Shown piece after piece: positions 15,545 to 24,443 of a stretch of DNA of 64,000 bases (positions are counted from its first letter, which is position 1; every line of letters begins with the position of its first letter). The notes beneath the pieces were generated by a model. The model searched no databases, was not told where the DNA came from, and was given only the letters and a program-made list of their open reading frames with translations. This stretch comes from Proteus sp. FME41 (GTDB lineage Bacteria > Pseudomonadota > Gammaproteobacteria > Enterobacterales > Enterobacteriaceae): NCBI RefSeq assembly GCF_014897315.1, contig NZ_JABUYL010000001.1, forward strand, positions 186,001-250,000, in the 5' to 3' direction. The position numbers and the translations under genes were made by a program.

Positions 15545-17032
15545 ATGTCTATCAAACAAACTCGCTATGTCGATATCGCGAGTGCGGTGATTGGCGCGTC
15601 TGCTGTACCGATGCGCAAGCTCACGGCTCGTATTTTTTCAACTAATCCTAAAATCCCTGCAGGTAAAGTGCTTGAATTTGCCAGTGGCCAAGTCGATGAC
15701 TTATTGGGTGCTGATTCACCCGAGGCACATTTTGCACGACAGTATTTCAGCTATGTCAGCCCAGCACCAGCAAGCAAGCCCAAAGAATTGCAAATTGCAT
15801 CTTATGAGCCCGTTGGTCGAGCTCCGACCTTATTTGGCAACAAAACGGGGGATTTAGCCGATTTAAAATTGATTAATGATGGTGAACTCAATATCACCAT
15901 TGGAAAAGTGACAAAAACAATCACAGGAATTGATCTTACTGAAAGCACATCATATGCGGATGTTGCGACAGCTGTGCAAGCGAAATTGAATGCAGAAAAT
16001 GAACCTCAGTTTTCTAGCGCGTATGTCACGTTTAATTCCCTAGACAGCGCTTTTGTTATTAGCGGTGGCGTACAAGAGCGTGCTGATATTAGCGTGCGTC
16101 AATCAGTGCTTGCTGATGCAATGAATATTAGCCATGGCACATCATCAGCCGGTAATCCTGCTCAGACTCCATTGCAAGCGTTCATCACATCTGAAGCAAT
16201 TTCAGACTCATTTGGTAGCGCAACGTTTTTAACGGAACTCTCATTAGAACATGCAGTAGAGCTGGCGCAGTATGTTGCGGGTGAAAACGTGAAGTACCAA
16301 CTTCATTTATCTGTGACTAACAAAAATGCTGAAGATTTTAGTGGAGCGTTGGTGGGAACGGCTTCAACAGCCTTAAACCTGAGAACAGCGGATAAATTCT
16401 TTGTTCATGCGTTGCCTATGGCCATTATGTCAGCCACGGATTATGACCGAACCAATGCGACGACAAACTATATGTACCGTCAATTTGGTGTCACGTTCCC
16501 ATCGCAAATCACGACCGATATTGACGCTGATCGCTTAGATAAACTACGGGTGAACTATTACGGAGAAACGGCGGTATCGGGTTCACATATTAGTTTCTAT
16601 CAACGTGGTTTTTTATGTGGTGGTATTGCTAACCCATTAGATATGAGTGTCCATGCTAACGAGCAATGGTTAAAGGCCTATATCTCACAACAGTGGTTTA
16701 GTTTGTTAATGGCCACACGTGGAGTTCCTGCCAATAAAGACGGTGAAGCACGAGCAATGATGGTGATTGCAGGGGCGGTAACTAAGGCGATTAATAACGG
16801 CACCATTTTGGCTGGTAAAACCTTAACTGATGTTCAAAAAATCGCGGTGACAGACGCTTCTGGTGATGATTTGGCATGGCATGATGTACAAAACAAGGGT
16901 TATTGGTACAACGCTCAAATTGTCGAAAGCACAGGCCCATCTGATTTGCCCGAGTACGTGATGAAATATGTATTAATTTACGGTAAGGGCGACTGGGTTC
17001 GTAAAGTCGAAGGCTCTCACAACTTAGTGTAA
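15545..17032 (+). CDS. Contractile tail sheath protein (DUF3383)
   Basis: This 495-residue protein matches DUF3383, the sheath family of this group of myoviruses. Hexamers of sheath contract and drive the tube into the cell. Features include the N-terminal IKQTRYVDIASAVIGAS, the AQYVAGENVKYQLHLSVTN stretch near residue 245, the ATTNYMYRQFGVTFPSQ segment near 305 and the WLKAYISQQWFSLLMATRG block near 375. It precedes the tube gene by 10 bases, the usual sheath-tube order, and shows that the virion has a contractile tail. Confidence 0.9.
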   Translation: MSIKQTRYVDIASAVIGASAVPMRKLTARIFSTNPKIPAGKVLEFASGQVDDLLGADSPEAHFARQYFSYVSPAPASKPKELQIASYEPVGRAPTLFGNKTGDLADLKLINDGELNITIGKVTKTITGIDLTESTSYADVATAVQAKLNAENEPQFSSAYVTFNSLDSAFVISGGVQERADISVRQSVLADAMNISHGTSSAGNPAQTPLQAFITSEAISDSFGSATFLTELSLEHAVELAQYVAGENVKYQLHLSVTNKNAEDFSGALVGTASTALNLRTADKFFVHALPMAIMSATDYDRTNATTNYMYRQFGVTFPSQITTDIDADRLDKLRVNYYGETAVSGSHISFYQRGFLCGGIANPLDMSVHANEQWLKAYISQQWFSLLMATRGVPANKDGEARAMMVIAGAVTKAINNGTILAGKTLTDVQKIAVTDASGDDLAWHDVQNKGYWYNAQIVESTGPSDLPEYVMKYVLIYGKGDWVRKVEGSHNLV

Positions 17033-17042
17033 GGAACACAAT

Positions 17043-17495
17043 ATGAATGATGTATCAGCAACCGGCTTGAGTATTGTTATTCAAGCACACAAAACATTTC
17101 CAACCGGTATTCAAATAACAACGTTCGCTGATGATGCCGATCCATTAGATTTGCCAGCTGTCGATATTGCGCAAACTGGTATGGACATCAATGGCAATCT
17201 AGTCAGTTGGTCAGCGCCTACGCCTCAAACGGTGACGATTAATGTTTTAGCCGGTAGCGAAGAAGATGAAAATCTCGCTATCTTGCTTGACTCTAATACT
17301 GCTCGTCGCGGACAACGTCATGCAGGCGACATTATCACAATGGTTGCCTCATACGGAGATGGTTCAACGACTACTGCGCGTAACGGGAAAATTACAAATG
17401 GCAGTCGCGGTAGTTCTGTTGCCAGTGCAGGACGCCACAAATCAAAGCAATACACGTTTGTGTTCCAAGACTTCGACCGCACTCGCGCACGTTAA
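17043..17495 (+). CDS. Tail tube protein (DUF3277)
   Basis: This 150-residue protein belongs to DUF3277, the inner tube subunit in DUF3383-sheath phages (some databases call it tail fibre). It begins with VSATGLSIVIQAHKTFPTGIQITTFADDADPLD and ends with HKSKQYTFVFQDFDRTRAR. The tube carries DNA and is measured by the tape-measure protein encoded 600 bases on. It directly follows the sheath. A short GC-rich inverted repeat lies just after the stop (CGGTTCTTCCGCC), followed by seven T, and may reduce read-through. Confidence 0.88.
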   Translation: MNDVSATGLSIVIQAHKTFPTGIQITTFADDADPLDLPAVDIAQTGMDINGNLVSWSAPTPQTVTINVLAGSEEDENLAILLDSNTARRGQRHAGDIITMVASYGDGSTTTARNGKITNGSRGSSVASAGRHKSKQYTFVFQDFDRTRAR

Positions 17496-17496
17496 T

Positions 17497-17522
17497 TCAA
17501 GGCGGTTCTTCCGCCTTTTTTT
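17497..17522 (+). terminator. Weak terminator after the tail tube gene
   Basis: A short stem AAGGCGG (about 17499-17505) pairs with CCGCCTT (about 17510-17516) with a 4-base loop, and is followed by a run of T ending at 17521. It fits stepping down transcription between the abundant tube protein and the low-level chaperone. Confidence 0.65.
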
Positions 17523-17535
17523 ATGGATATCAATC

Positions 17536-17994
17536 ATGTTGATTAAACCGAAAGAAATTACGATCACCGATGCTGACCGTGAAGAGCACACTTTTATTAT
17601 TAGCCGATTACCGGCAACGATTGGGCGTGAAATTCTCGCTAAATACCCTTTATCAAATGCGCCCAAAATTGGTGATTATGAAGTCAGCAAAGAAGCCATG
17701 CTCAAAATGATAGCTTACGTTGCAGTAGAAAAAGAAGGGCAAGAAGTTTACTTAAAAACTAGCACTCTGATTGATAATCATGTGCCCGATGGAGAAGCAT
17801 TGATCCGTCTTGAACTCGAAATGCTGAAGTATAACACCAGTTTTTTCGGCAAAGACGGGAGCCAAGGTTTCCTCCAATTCCTGCTCAACAAAATAACCGG
17901 TTCACTCCCGTCGATTATAAAAACGCTGATGGATTCTTTGCCGTCATCATCTCAGCCGGTTTCGCCACGCTCACAGAACTCAAAACGTCAATAG
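17536..17994 (+). CDS. Tail assembly chaperone, short (G-type) product
   Basis: A 152-residue protein in the position between tube and tape measure where tailed phages encode assembly chaperones that wrap the tape measure. It begins MLIKPKEITITDADREEHTF and contains LPATIGREILAKYPLSN near residue 30. The reading frame opens farther left, but the ATG at 17536 gives the family start. At 17841-17847 the heptamer T TTT TTC is in the correct register for -1 slippage, and a second frame runs on to 18074, so a longer fused product is likely. The 0-frame tail is serine/proline-rich. Confidence 0.85.
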   Translation: MLIKPKEITITDADREEHTFIISRLPATIGREILAKYPLSNAPKIGDYEVSKEAMLKMIAYVAVEKEGQEVYLKTSTLIDNHVPDGEALIRLELEMLKYNTSFFGKDGSQGFLQFLLNKITGSLPSIIKTLMDSLPSSSQPVSPRSQNSKRQ

Positions 17995-18074
17995 ATTTAG
18001 AAGAGGCGTTTGATTTGTGGGAGATCGCAATTACTAATCGCTATAACGAAGCGCTGGCTTCATCGAAAGGATAG
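17847..18074 (+). CDS. Tail assembly chaperone -1 frameshift extension (GT-type)
   Basis: From the slippery T TTT TTC at 17841-17847 the -1 frame is open for 75 codons to a TAG at 18072-18074, seven bases before the tape-measure ATG. It encodes RFTPVDYKNADGFFAVI and a C-terminus DLEEAFDLWEIAITNRYNEA that looks like a genuine folded domain. It has no good start codon of its own. Fused to 104 residues of the upstream frame it gives a product of about 179 residues. Conserved -1 shifting at this position is established for many tailed phages (lambda G/GT); here the use of the site is inferred. Confidence 0.72.
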   Translation, partial: RQRREPRFPPIPAQQNNRFTPVDYKNADGFFAVIISAGFATLTELKTSIDLEEAFDLWEIAITNRYNEALASSKG

Positions 18075-18080
18075 TTAATC

Positions 18081-20606
18081 ATGTCGCTGTTAGATACGTT
18101 TGTACAAGTGTTTGAGTTTGATACTCAACAAGCTGATGATGCTTTTAATCGAGTCAGTAAATCGACAGATGACATTATTGCTGAGATGAAAAAAGCGCAA
18201 CAATCGGCAACAATGGGAGCTGATGGGTTTACTCAATTTATTCAAAACTTATCAGCTCAATTGACAGAGTTATCATCAAACTCAGTCGATATTCATGTTA
18301 ATAGTGACACATCAGGAGTTGCTAATAACATCATTGCTGAAATAGAACGCATTAAAGAAAGTGCAAACACAAACGCAGATGAAATAACTAATGTTATTCA
18401 AAGCGTTATCGATAATATCGGAAATATTCAATTAGATGATTCTCTTGAAATAGATATCAATACAAGTGAAGCACAACAAAAAATAGCGTCGACAATAAAA
18501 GAGCTGAAAAGCTTAAAGGAAACAATTTTATCAACGGGTGATAGTGCCGATATTTCTTCAAATTTAATCTCTGAAATTGAAAGCATTCAAAATGGATTAA
18601 ATAACACTGAAAATAAATTTAGTGGATTTATTCAAACGATTATTTCTCAGATATCAAATATTCCTGATAGTGAAATTACTCTTGATCTTAATAGTAATGA
18701 CATACCAGAAAAAATAACGTCTGTAACATCTAAAATTGATGAGCTGAAATCATCAATGAGTTTGCTTGATATTCAACGTGATGAGCTATCACAAGGGATG
18801 AATGACAGCAATGTTTCATCTGACGCGTTAAATGCACAATATCAACAGATGCAAGATGAATTACTGGCTTTGAATAATGAGTTAAGCACACTCACTAATG
18901 CAGAGAAAAAGAACAGGGAGGGAAAGAAAGCCATTGAAGCCATTCTCACTGCATTAAATGCCGACTATACGCAGTTTATTGAAACAATGTGTACAAAAGG
19001 GATTAAAACCACTGACGAGGAATCAAAGGCTCAAGATCACTTACAAAAAGAACTTTCAGAAACAGAGGCAAAGTATAAAGAAGCTGGAAGCTCGGTTGCA
19101 GGATTTGCGACAAAGGCGCTAGGTGCCGTTGGCATTGTCATGAGTATTGGTAGTATTTTTGCTGAATCCGTTTCTCGTTCTCAAGAGATTGAAACGCTGG
19201 ATAAGTTGGGTAAACAGATCGGCGTTGCGACCGCAGACGTTGATGCATTTTCTGGTGCAATGGCTGAATTGGGCGGTTCTATAGAGTCCGCACAAGCCGA
19301 TTTATCCGCTATGGCCAATGCGTTTGGCAACACTAAAGACTCAATGGAAAAAGTGCTTCAGACAGCGGACAAAGTTCAAGGTATGAGCTTTGATAAAGCG
19401 AAGAAAACGCTGGAAGGTATGGGAGTATCGGACGATAAAACCATTGAGTTAATGATGAAGGGGCGCAAAGAACTAGAGCGCACAATGGGTATTCAAAAAG
19501 AATATTCAGGAATTAGCAAAGAGAGTATTGAAAGTTCGATTAAATTCAATACAGCCATGTCTAAGTTTCAACAAACATCAGGCGTATTAAAGAATTCCTT
19601 TCTAGAGATGGTGATCCCTGCTTTATCGAAGGGGTTAGGCTGGTTAACTAAATTTATCTCTTTCTGCAAAGAGAATAAAAACTTATTGATAGGTTTTTTC
19701 TCAGCTGTTGGTTTGGCCGTAGCACTTTATTACGTCCCTCCAATGATAGCTGCTGCATCAGCAACACTTGCAGCAACATGGCCAATTATCGCTATTATTG
19801 CCATTATTGCGCTTTTAGCTATGGCATTTGCGATTGTTTATGACGACATCATGAACTTTATCGACGGTAACGATTCGATGATTGGGCGTATTCTTGAAAA
19901 ATATCCACGATTGAAAATTGTTATTCTTACATTGTGGGAAACATTCAAAAAGCTCTTTGAATATCTAAAAGTTATCGTTGGTGTTGTGGCGGATATTGTT
20001 GTTGCCGGCTGGGATCTAATGGCATCAGGCTTAAAAGCGTATGTTAAGTTTCTCATCAATTGTATTTCAGTGATTGCAGGATGGGGTAAGTCTTTTGCGG
20101 GTGTTTTTACTACGGTGACGGATGCCGTTGTGGGAGCGTTTGAATGGATGTGGGAGCAAGTTAAAAAAATCATTGGTTGGGTAAATACGGGACTTGATGC
20201 GGTTAAAAATGGTTGGAAATCGGCTAAAGAGTTTTTCGGTTTCGGTGATGATGAAGAAATCACTGTCACTCAAAACGTAGAACGTAAAGTCAATGATAAT
20301 GGTGATATTGAATATGCGATACCTCAAGAAGAAAGCAAAACAGCACAACAGCCACCGGTTAGACAATCTCTTGCTCAAGCCAATGCACAGTTAGATGCGA
20401 TTGCCAACAATGCGATGAACCCGATTACAAGCCAAGCTATTAGTAATCAATCCAATGTGAAACATGAAAGTAACATAAGCATTGGAGAAATTAAGGTTGA
20501 AACTCAAGCCACAGATGCGCAGGGTATGGCATCGGGCGCAAAAGATGCATTGCAAGATCAGCTAGCCGATTTTAATCAGCAAAACTCAACGGGAGTAGCA
20601 AAATGA
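18081..20606 (+). CDS. Tape measure protein
   Basis: At 841 residues this is the longest protein of the prophage and sets tail length. The first 320 residues are helical and coiled-coil-rich and contain three degenerate repeats (about 46-95, 97-149 and 176-226), each with an FIQ or VIQ helix, an S/D-rich strand and a KI or NII helix. Hydrophobic segments lie at about 335-360 (FATKALGAVGIVMSIGSIF), 540-595 (LLIGFFSAVGLAVALYYVP and following) and 630-690. These are typical of tape measures that enter the host membrane. The ATG at 18081 follows the chaperone extension closely. Confidence 0.92.
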   Translation: MSLLDTFVQVFEFDTQQADDAFNRVSKSTDDIIAEMKKAQQSATMGADGFTQFIQNLSAQLTELSSNSVDIHVNSDTSGVANNIIAEIERIKESANTNADEITNVIQSVIDNIGNIQLDDSLEIDINTSEAQQKIASTIKELKSLKETILSTGDSADISSNLISEIESIQNGLNNTENKFSGFIQTIISQISNIPDSEITLDLNSNDIPEKITSVTSKIDELKSSMSLLDIQRDELSQGMNDSNVSSDALNAQYQQMQDELLALNNELSTLTNAEKKNREGKKAIEAILTALNADYTQFIETMCTKGIKTTDEESKAQDHLQKELSETEAKYKEAGSSVAGFATKALGAVGIVMSIGSIFAESVSRSQEIETLDKLGKQIGVATADVDAFSGAMAELGGSIESAQADLSAMANAFGNTKDSMEKVLQTADKVQGMSFDKAKKTLEGMGVSDDKTIELMMKGRKELERTMGIQKEYSGISKESIESSIKFNTAMSKFQQTSGVLKNSFLEMVIPALSKGLGWLTKFISFCKENKNLLIGFFSAVGLAVALYYVPPMIAAASATLAATWPIIAIIAIIALLAMAFAIVYDDIMNFIDGNDSMIGRILEKYPRLKIVILTLWETFKKLFEYLKVIVGVVADIVVAGWDLMASGLKAYVKFLINCISVIAGWGKSFAGVFTTVTDAVVGAFEWMWEQVKKIIGWVNTGLDAVKNGWKSAKEFFGFGDDEEITVTQNVERKVNDNGDIEYAIPQEESKTAQQPPVRQSLAQANAQLDAIANNAMNPITSQAISNQSNVKHESNISIGEIKVETQATDAQGMASGAKDALQDQLADFNQQNSTGVAK

Positions 20607-21130
20607 TAACAGAAGTCAAAATCTTTGATTTAGAGTCGTTTTCTACACTGTTTGATAGCGTTAATCCAATTCAAATCAACATCAGAGATGAGCATAAAGC
20701 GACACAGTTTCAAGTTGAAAGCGGTGAAACTCGTAGTGATCATGTGATTATTAATCCCATCGAAATTGGTATGGATTTAGTGCTAACAGGGGAAATAAAA
20801 AACATCTTCTCATCGATGCAACAAGTTTTTGATGAACACAAACTTGTCGGTATTCAAACCCGAGTTAAAACTTACCAACCGATGTTATTAACGGGTTTTA
20901 ATCATGATGAAATACCCGACATGATTGATGCTATAAAGATGTCCCTAAGGTTTGTTGAGTGGCGCACTGTTGAGCCTGAGTATGGAGAATTACCGCCTCG
21001 TTCAACACAAAAGCCGTCACAATCATCAACGGTAAATCGGGGGAATGTGCAAACAAAAGAAGCGGATGCTGAGACTAAGAAAAAAGGCTCTGTTGCAACT
21101 CGTATCGCGGATGGTGATTGGAGCTTCTAA
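20603..21130 (+). CDS. Dit-like baseplate protein
   Basis: This 175-residue protein resembles the N-terminal domain of Dit-like tail proteins, which form the ring joining the tube to the baseplate. It starts ITEVKIFDLESFSTLFDSVNP and has FQVESGETRSDHVIINP near residue 36 and a strand FVEWRTVEPEYGELPP near 120, followed by a polar, low-complexity tail. The ATG overlaps the tape-measure stop by 4 bases (ATGA), and its own stop overlaps the plug gene start. Confidence 0.82.
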   Translation: MITEVKIFDLESFSTLFDSVNPIQINIRDEHKATQFQVESGETRSDHVIINPIEIGMDLVLTGEIKNIFSSMQQVFDEHKLVGIQTRVKTYQPMLLTGFNHDEIPDMIDAIKMSLRFVEWRTVEPEYGELPPRSTQKPSQSSTVNRGNVQTKEADAETKKKGSVATRIADGDWSF

Positions 21131-21446
21131 TGAAAACTGTTCCTTTAAAAGCCATACCAAACCAGCGCTTATCCGTCAATTTAGACGGTGTTAATTGGAC
21201 GCTAACAATAAAAGCCGGTCGCCATGCAATGTATCTCGATATTGAACGAGAAAGTGAGGTTATTGCAGTGGGCATGCGTGCGGTGGCAAACACACCTATC
21301 ATTCCTTATCGTTACCTGACCGATGGTCCAATTTAGCATTTATAACAGAAAATGATGATCTGCCCTGGTACGAATTATTTGATAGAACCCAATCATTAAT
21401 TATTTGGAGTGATGATGGACTTACGACGAATACGGGTGGGGATTGA
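21130..21446 (+). pseudogene. Baseplate plug protein, frameshifted
   Basis: The ATG at 21130 opens a frame of 68 codons that stops at 21334-21336 (TAG). It encodes the plug-family pattern MKTVPLKAIPNQRLSVNLDG and ends TPIIPYRYLTDGPI. The -1 frame continues without a stop to 21444-21446 and supplies the expected rest, including NLAFITENDDLPWY. Adding one C at GGTCC (about 21329-21333) would give YRYLTDGPNLAFITEND in a single frame of about 105 residues. No slippery heptamer is visible, so this is either a real single-base deletion or a sequencing error. Loss of this small baseplate part would probably block virion assembly. Confidence 0.75.
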
Positions 21447-22227
21447 AGTTGCAGAACGACTGCAGTGGTATGAAGGTTTGCGTATTAAAGCCAACGGCAC
21501 CAAGTATGCCAATCCTTTACAAAATGAATGCACAATTAGCATTGATGGATTAAACGCCCACACTCGAGATTATCTTCTCACTGAAACCAGCCCTTATCAT
21601 AAAAGCAAACAAACTCGTCGCCTCTATCTTGAGGTCGGGCGTGTCAATACGGGATTATTTCGTATTTTTACGGGTGATATTGTCAGTGCAGAAATTGCCT
21701 CTCCTCCGGATGTGACATTAACAATTAAGGCTAAAACTAATAACGCCAGTTCGGGTGATATTGTTTCTTCCAGTGGTGGGGCCATGCAGAAAATAAGCGA
21801 GATCGCATCGTCAGTAGCGAAAGACTGTAAAGTCAGACTAGATTTTCAAGCTACCGATAAGAATATTGCTAATTGGTATTTTTGCGGTTCAGCATTACAG
21901 CAAGTACAGCGACTGCAGGAAGCGGGAAACGTTAAAGCGTTTATTGATGATGATACGTTATTTGTAAAAGATGACGATAAAGCATTAAAAGGGCGCTTGC
22001 GCATTCTTAGCATGAAATCAGGCATGGTGGGTATACCCAAAGCCACCGAAAAAGGGTTGTCCGTTACCTACTTAATTGATGGCGCCTCAGAACTAGGGGG
22101 AATGCTACGACTCGAGAGTAAATTCAATTCTGCACTTAATGGCGACTACATCATTGAACAACTGAAATTTGATGTTGCTTCACATGATGATCCTTTCTTT
22201 TATCAGGCTACCTGTAAACGAGCATAA
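21415..22227 (+). CDS. Baseplate hub protein (gp44/gpD-like)
   Basis: This 270-residue protein fits the hub position in a Mu/P2-like baseplate. It has beta-rich halves, including RRIRVGIEVAERLQWYEGL at the start, FRIFTGDIVSAEIASPPDVTLTIKAKT near residue 80-107 and DGASELGGMLRLESKFNSALNGDYIIEQLKFD near the C-terminus, typical of hub domains. GGAG at 21406-21409 favours the ATG at 21415 (21412 also possible). It overlaps the end of the frameshifted plug gene. It probably forms the trimer that carries the gp138-like spike. Confidence 0.85.
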   Translation: MDLRRIRVGIEVAERLQWYEGLRIKANGTKYANPLQNECTISIDGLNAHTRDYLLTETSPYHKSKQTRRLYLEVGRVNTGLFRIFTGDIVSAEIASPPDVTLTIKAKTNNASSGDIVSSSGGAMQKISEIASSVAKDCKVRLDFQATDKNIANWYFCGSALQQVQRLQEAGNVKAFIDDDTLFVKDDDKALKGRLRILSMKSGMVGIPKATEKGLSVTYLIDGASELGGMLRLESKFNSALNGDYIIEQLKFDVASHDDPFFYQATCKRA

Positions 22228-22229
22228 CA

Positions 22230-22922
22230 ATGAATAAACCCAATACTGACATTGCCAGTGACGGCTCACTGGCAGGTGCGTTCACGTCTGCATTTCGTAA
22301 TCTGATGATGAATACAGAAGATATGCTTCCTGCAACTGTGGTGAGTTATGACGATAAAACCAATCGTGCTGTTATCAAACCGCTTGTGATGATGGTAACA
22401 ACGGAAGGGGGAACAGTCGGGCGAGCACCGGTTGCTAATATTCCCGTGTTTCGATTTGGTGGTGGTGGTTTTTTTATTAGAGCGCCCATTAAACCGGGTG
22501 ATTTTGGCTGGATAAAAGCCAATGACAGAGATATTAGCCTAATTTTCCAACGTGGCGGATTAGAAGATCAACCCAATACTGCGCGTCTCCATTCATTCAG
22601 TGATGCGATGTTTTTCCCTGACACCATCAAAGGATGGGCTATTGATGGAAAGAACATTGATGCTTTAGTTATTCAATCAATGGATGGTTCAGTCTGTTTT
22701 TCTCTTCATAACGATAAAGTGGTGCTAGAAACGCCAAAGTATGAAATCAACGCCCCTGAAACGATATTTACTGGCAATGTCACTGTGAACGGTAATTACG
22801 CGGTAAATGGTAATAGCGATTCACAAGGGGGAACCATGCGACATAACGGGAAAGATATTGGTTCTACACACCAACATAGTGGTGTTGAAACCGGCCGAGG
22901 GAATACAGGAGCGCCTCTATGA
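22230..22922 (+). CDS. Membrane-puncturing spike protein (gp138-like)
   Basis: This 230-residue protein is of the Gp138 family, the central spike that pierces the outer membrane. The N-terminal OB-like domain includes LPATVVSYDDKTNRAVIKPLV near residue 34 and PVFRFGGGGFFIRAPIKPGDFGW near 70-92. The C-terminus narrows to beta-helix repeats (NVTVNGNYAVNGNSDSQGG) and ends with STHQHSGVETGRGNTG. The HxH motif matches the iron-coordinating tip seen in such spikes. It starts 3 bases after the hub and overlaps the gp25-like gene. Confidence 0.9.
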   Translation: MNKPNTDIASDGSLAGAFTSAFRNLMMNTEDMLPATVVSYDDKTNRAVIKPLVMMVTTEGGTVGRAPVANIPVFRFGGGGFFIRAPIKPGDFGWIKANDRDISLIFQRGGLEDQPNTARLHSFSDAMFFPDTIKGWAIDGKNIDALVIQSMDGSVCFSLHNDKVVLETPKYEINAPETIFTGNVTVNGNYAVNGNSDSQGGTMRHNGKDIGSTHQHSGVETGRGNTGAPL

Positions 22923-23263
22923 GAACCTTTTTAATTGATAAAAATAATGATCTCTTTATTGGCCCTGATGGAAATCTCCAATTTAGCGAAAAAGATGAAG
23001 CGGTTAAAAAACTTTGTCAGCACTTTGCTAAAGCCGTGCGTGGTGAAATGTTACATAAAAAAGATAAAGGTATTCCTTTCTGGCCAACGACATTTGGTCG
23101 CCAAGCGGATGTTCCGATGTTTGAAACCGCATTTAGACAACGTATGAGCGAAATTGAGGAGGTGATTGAAGTGATTCATTTTAGCGCCACAGTGGAAAAC
23201 GGTGAATTGAAGTATCAAGCAACAATTCGCACGATATACGGAGGGTTTACATTGAATGGCTGA
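22919..23263 (+). CDS. Baseplate wedge protein (gp25-like)
   Basis: This 114-residue protein is a small wedge subunit of the T4 gp25/Mu gp46 type (DUF2634-like), which starts sheath polymerisation. It begins RTFLIDKNNDLFIGPDGNLQ and contains the GIPFWPTTFGRQADVPMFE segment near residue 52-70 and a C-terminal ATIRTIYGGFTL. It overlaps the spike gene by 4 bases and the J gene by 8, consistent with equimolar wedge assembly. Confidence 0.85.
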   Translation: MRTFLIDKNNDLFIGPDGNLQFSEKDEAVKKLCQHFAKAVRGEMLHKKDKGIPFWPTTFGRQADVPMFETAFRQRMSEIEEVIEVIHFSATVENGELKYQATIRTIYGGFTLNG

Positions 23264-24443
23264 TTATCGTTATATCAATAATAAAGGCGTTATTCTTCCC
23301 GACACAACCACAATACGTGATGAAGTTGAAAGCGAGTTTCGTGCGGTGTTTGGTCAATCTATTAACCTTGCCCCTGAAACACCACAAGGTGTATTGGCTA
23401 CGATGGAAGTCGAAAATCGTGATGCGATGGCACGGAATAATGCCGAGTTAGCAAATCAAATAAACCCTGATATTGCTGGTGGTATTTTTCTTGATGCAAT
23501 ATGGGCACTAATGGGTGGCCAACGTATTAATGCTACACACTCTTATCTTTCGAGTGTTGAATTTAGTGGCGTACCCGGCACGATTATTCCAAAAAGTTCA
23601 CTCGCATCCAGTGTTGCCGGTGCTATCTTCGAAACAGTTTCACCCTTGATTATTGATAATACAGGTAAAGCAACAGGGGATATGAGGGCAGTTGAATATG
23701 GCCCTGTTGAATGCGGTGCTGGCCAACTTAATTCGGTTGCCAGTTCAGTGTTAGGCTGGGAAAAAGTCAATAATCCCACTCACGCCGTTGTTGGCCGTTA
23801 TGCTGAATCTGATATCAAAGCAAGGCGAAGACGCAAGCAAACACTGGCTAAAAATACCGTCAGTGTTGCAGAAGCGATCACTTCTTCACTGTATGAGCTA
23901 GAGGGCGTTAACTCACTTTCTTTTCGAGAGAACTACACCGATGCAGTGCTCACTATTGATGGTGTCTCTCTGTTACCTCACAGTATTTACGTTTGTGTGG
24001 AAGGGGGCGATAGTAACGAAATTGCTAAATCATTACTTAGAACCAAAACCATTGGATCGGCTTTTAATGGTGAGATCGAAATTGGTGTTGTAGAGCCAGT
24101 GAGTGGACAAGAATACAAGGTGAAATTTTCACGCCCTAAAGAGATCACCGTTTTTTGTCGAGTGACAGTTAAAAAATCAGCCGTTGATGCGCAGACTATT
24201 ATCCCTAGTGCCATAGAACAATGGACGCGCGGAGAGCTGGACGGCGATAACGGTTTGATTGTTGGGCGTGAAGTGTCGCCTTTTGAGATAGCTTCAGCGG
24301 TAAATACTGTTGAGCCTCGTTTATTTGTCACTAAAGTTGAATTGTCACTGGACGGGAAAGTGTGGAATGTTGCGTTAATACCTATTGCTATTAATCAAAT
24401 CGCACGCTTGCAACGGGGTGCTGTGCAAGTGGTGATTGTATGA
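23256..24443 (+). CDS. Baseplate J-like protein
   Basis: This 395-residue protein matches the baseplate J family (Mu gp47/T4 gp6-like), which forms the wedge frame around the hub. Typical parts are the N-terminal DTTTIRDEVESEFRAVFGQSI and NLAPETPQGVLATMEVENRDAMA (about residue 16-55), GGIFLDAIWALMGGQRINATHS near 74, and AESDIKARRRRKQTLAKNTVSVAEAI near 183. It overlaps both the gp25-like gene and the DUF2612 gene by a few bases. Confidence 0.9.
   Translation: MADYRYINNKGVILPDTTTIRDEVESEFRAVFGQSINLAPETPQGVLATMEVENRDAMARNNAELANQINPDIAGGIFLDAIWALMGGQRINATHSYLSSVEFSGVPGTIIPKSSLASSVAGAIFETVSPLIIDNTGKATGDMRAVEYGPVECGAGQLNSVASSVLGWEKVNNPTHAVVGRYAESDIKARRRRKQTLAKNTVSVAEAITSSLYELEGVNSLSFRENYTDAVLTIDGVSLLPHSIYVCVEGGDSNEIAKSLLRTKTIGSAFNGEIEIGVVEPVSGQEYKVKFSRPKEITVFCRVTVKKSAVDAQTIIPSAIEQWTRGELDGDNGLIVGREVSPFEIASAVNTVEPRLFVTKVELSLDGKVWNVALIPIAINQIARLQRGAVQVVIV

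Noticed and set aside
17923..17930. ATAAAAACG as the slippery site of the tail chaperone
   Set aside because: Only single-tRNA slippage on A residues is possible there. The -1 frame already looks protein-like upstream of it (RFTPVDYKNADG), so the earlier T TTT TTC at 17841-17847 fits better.
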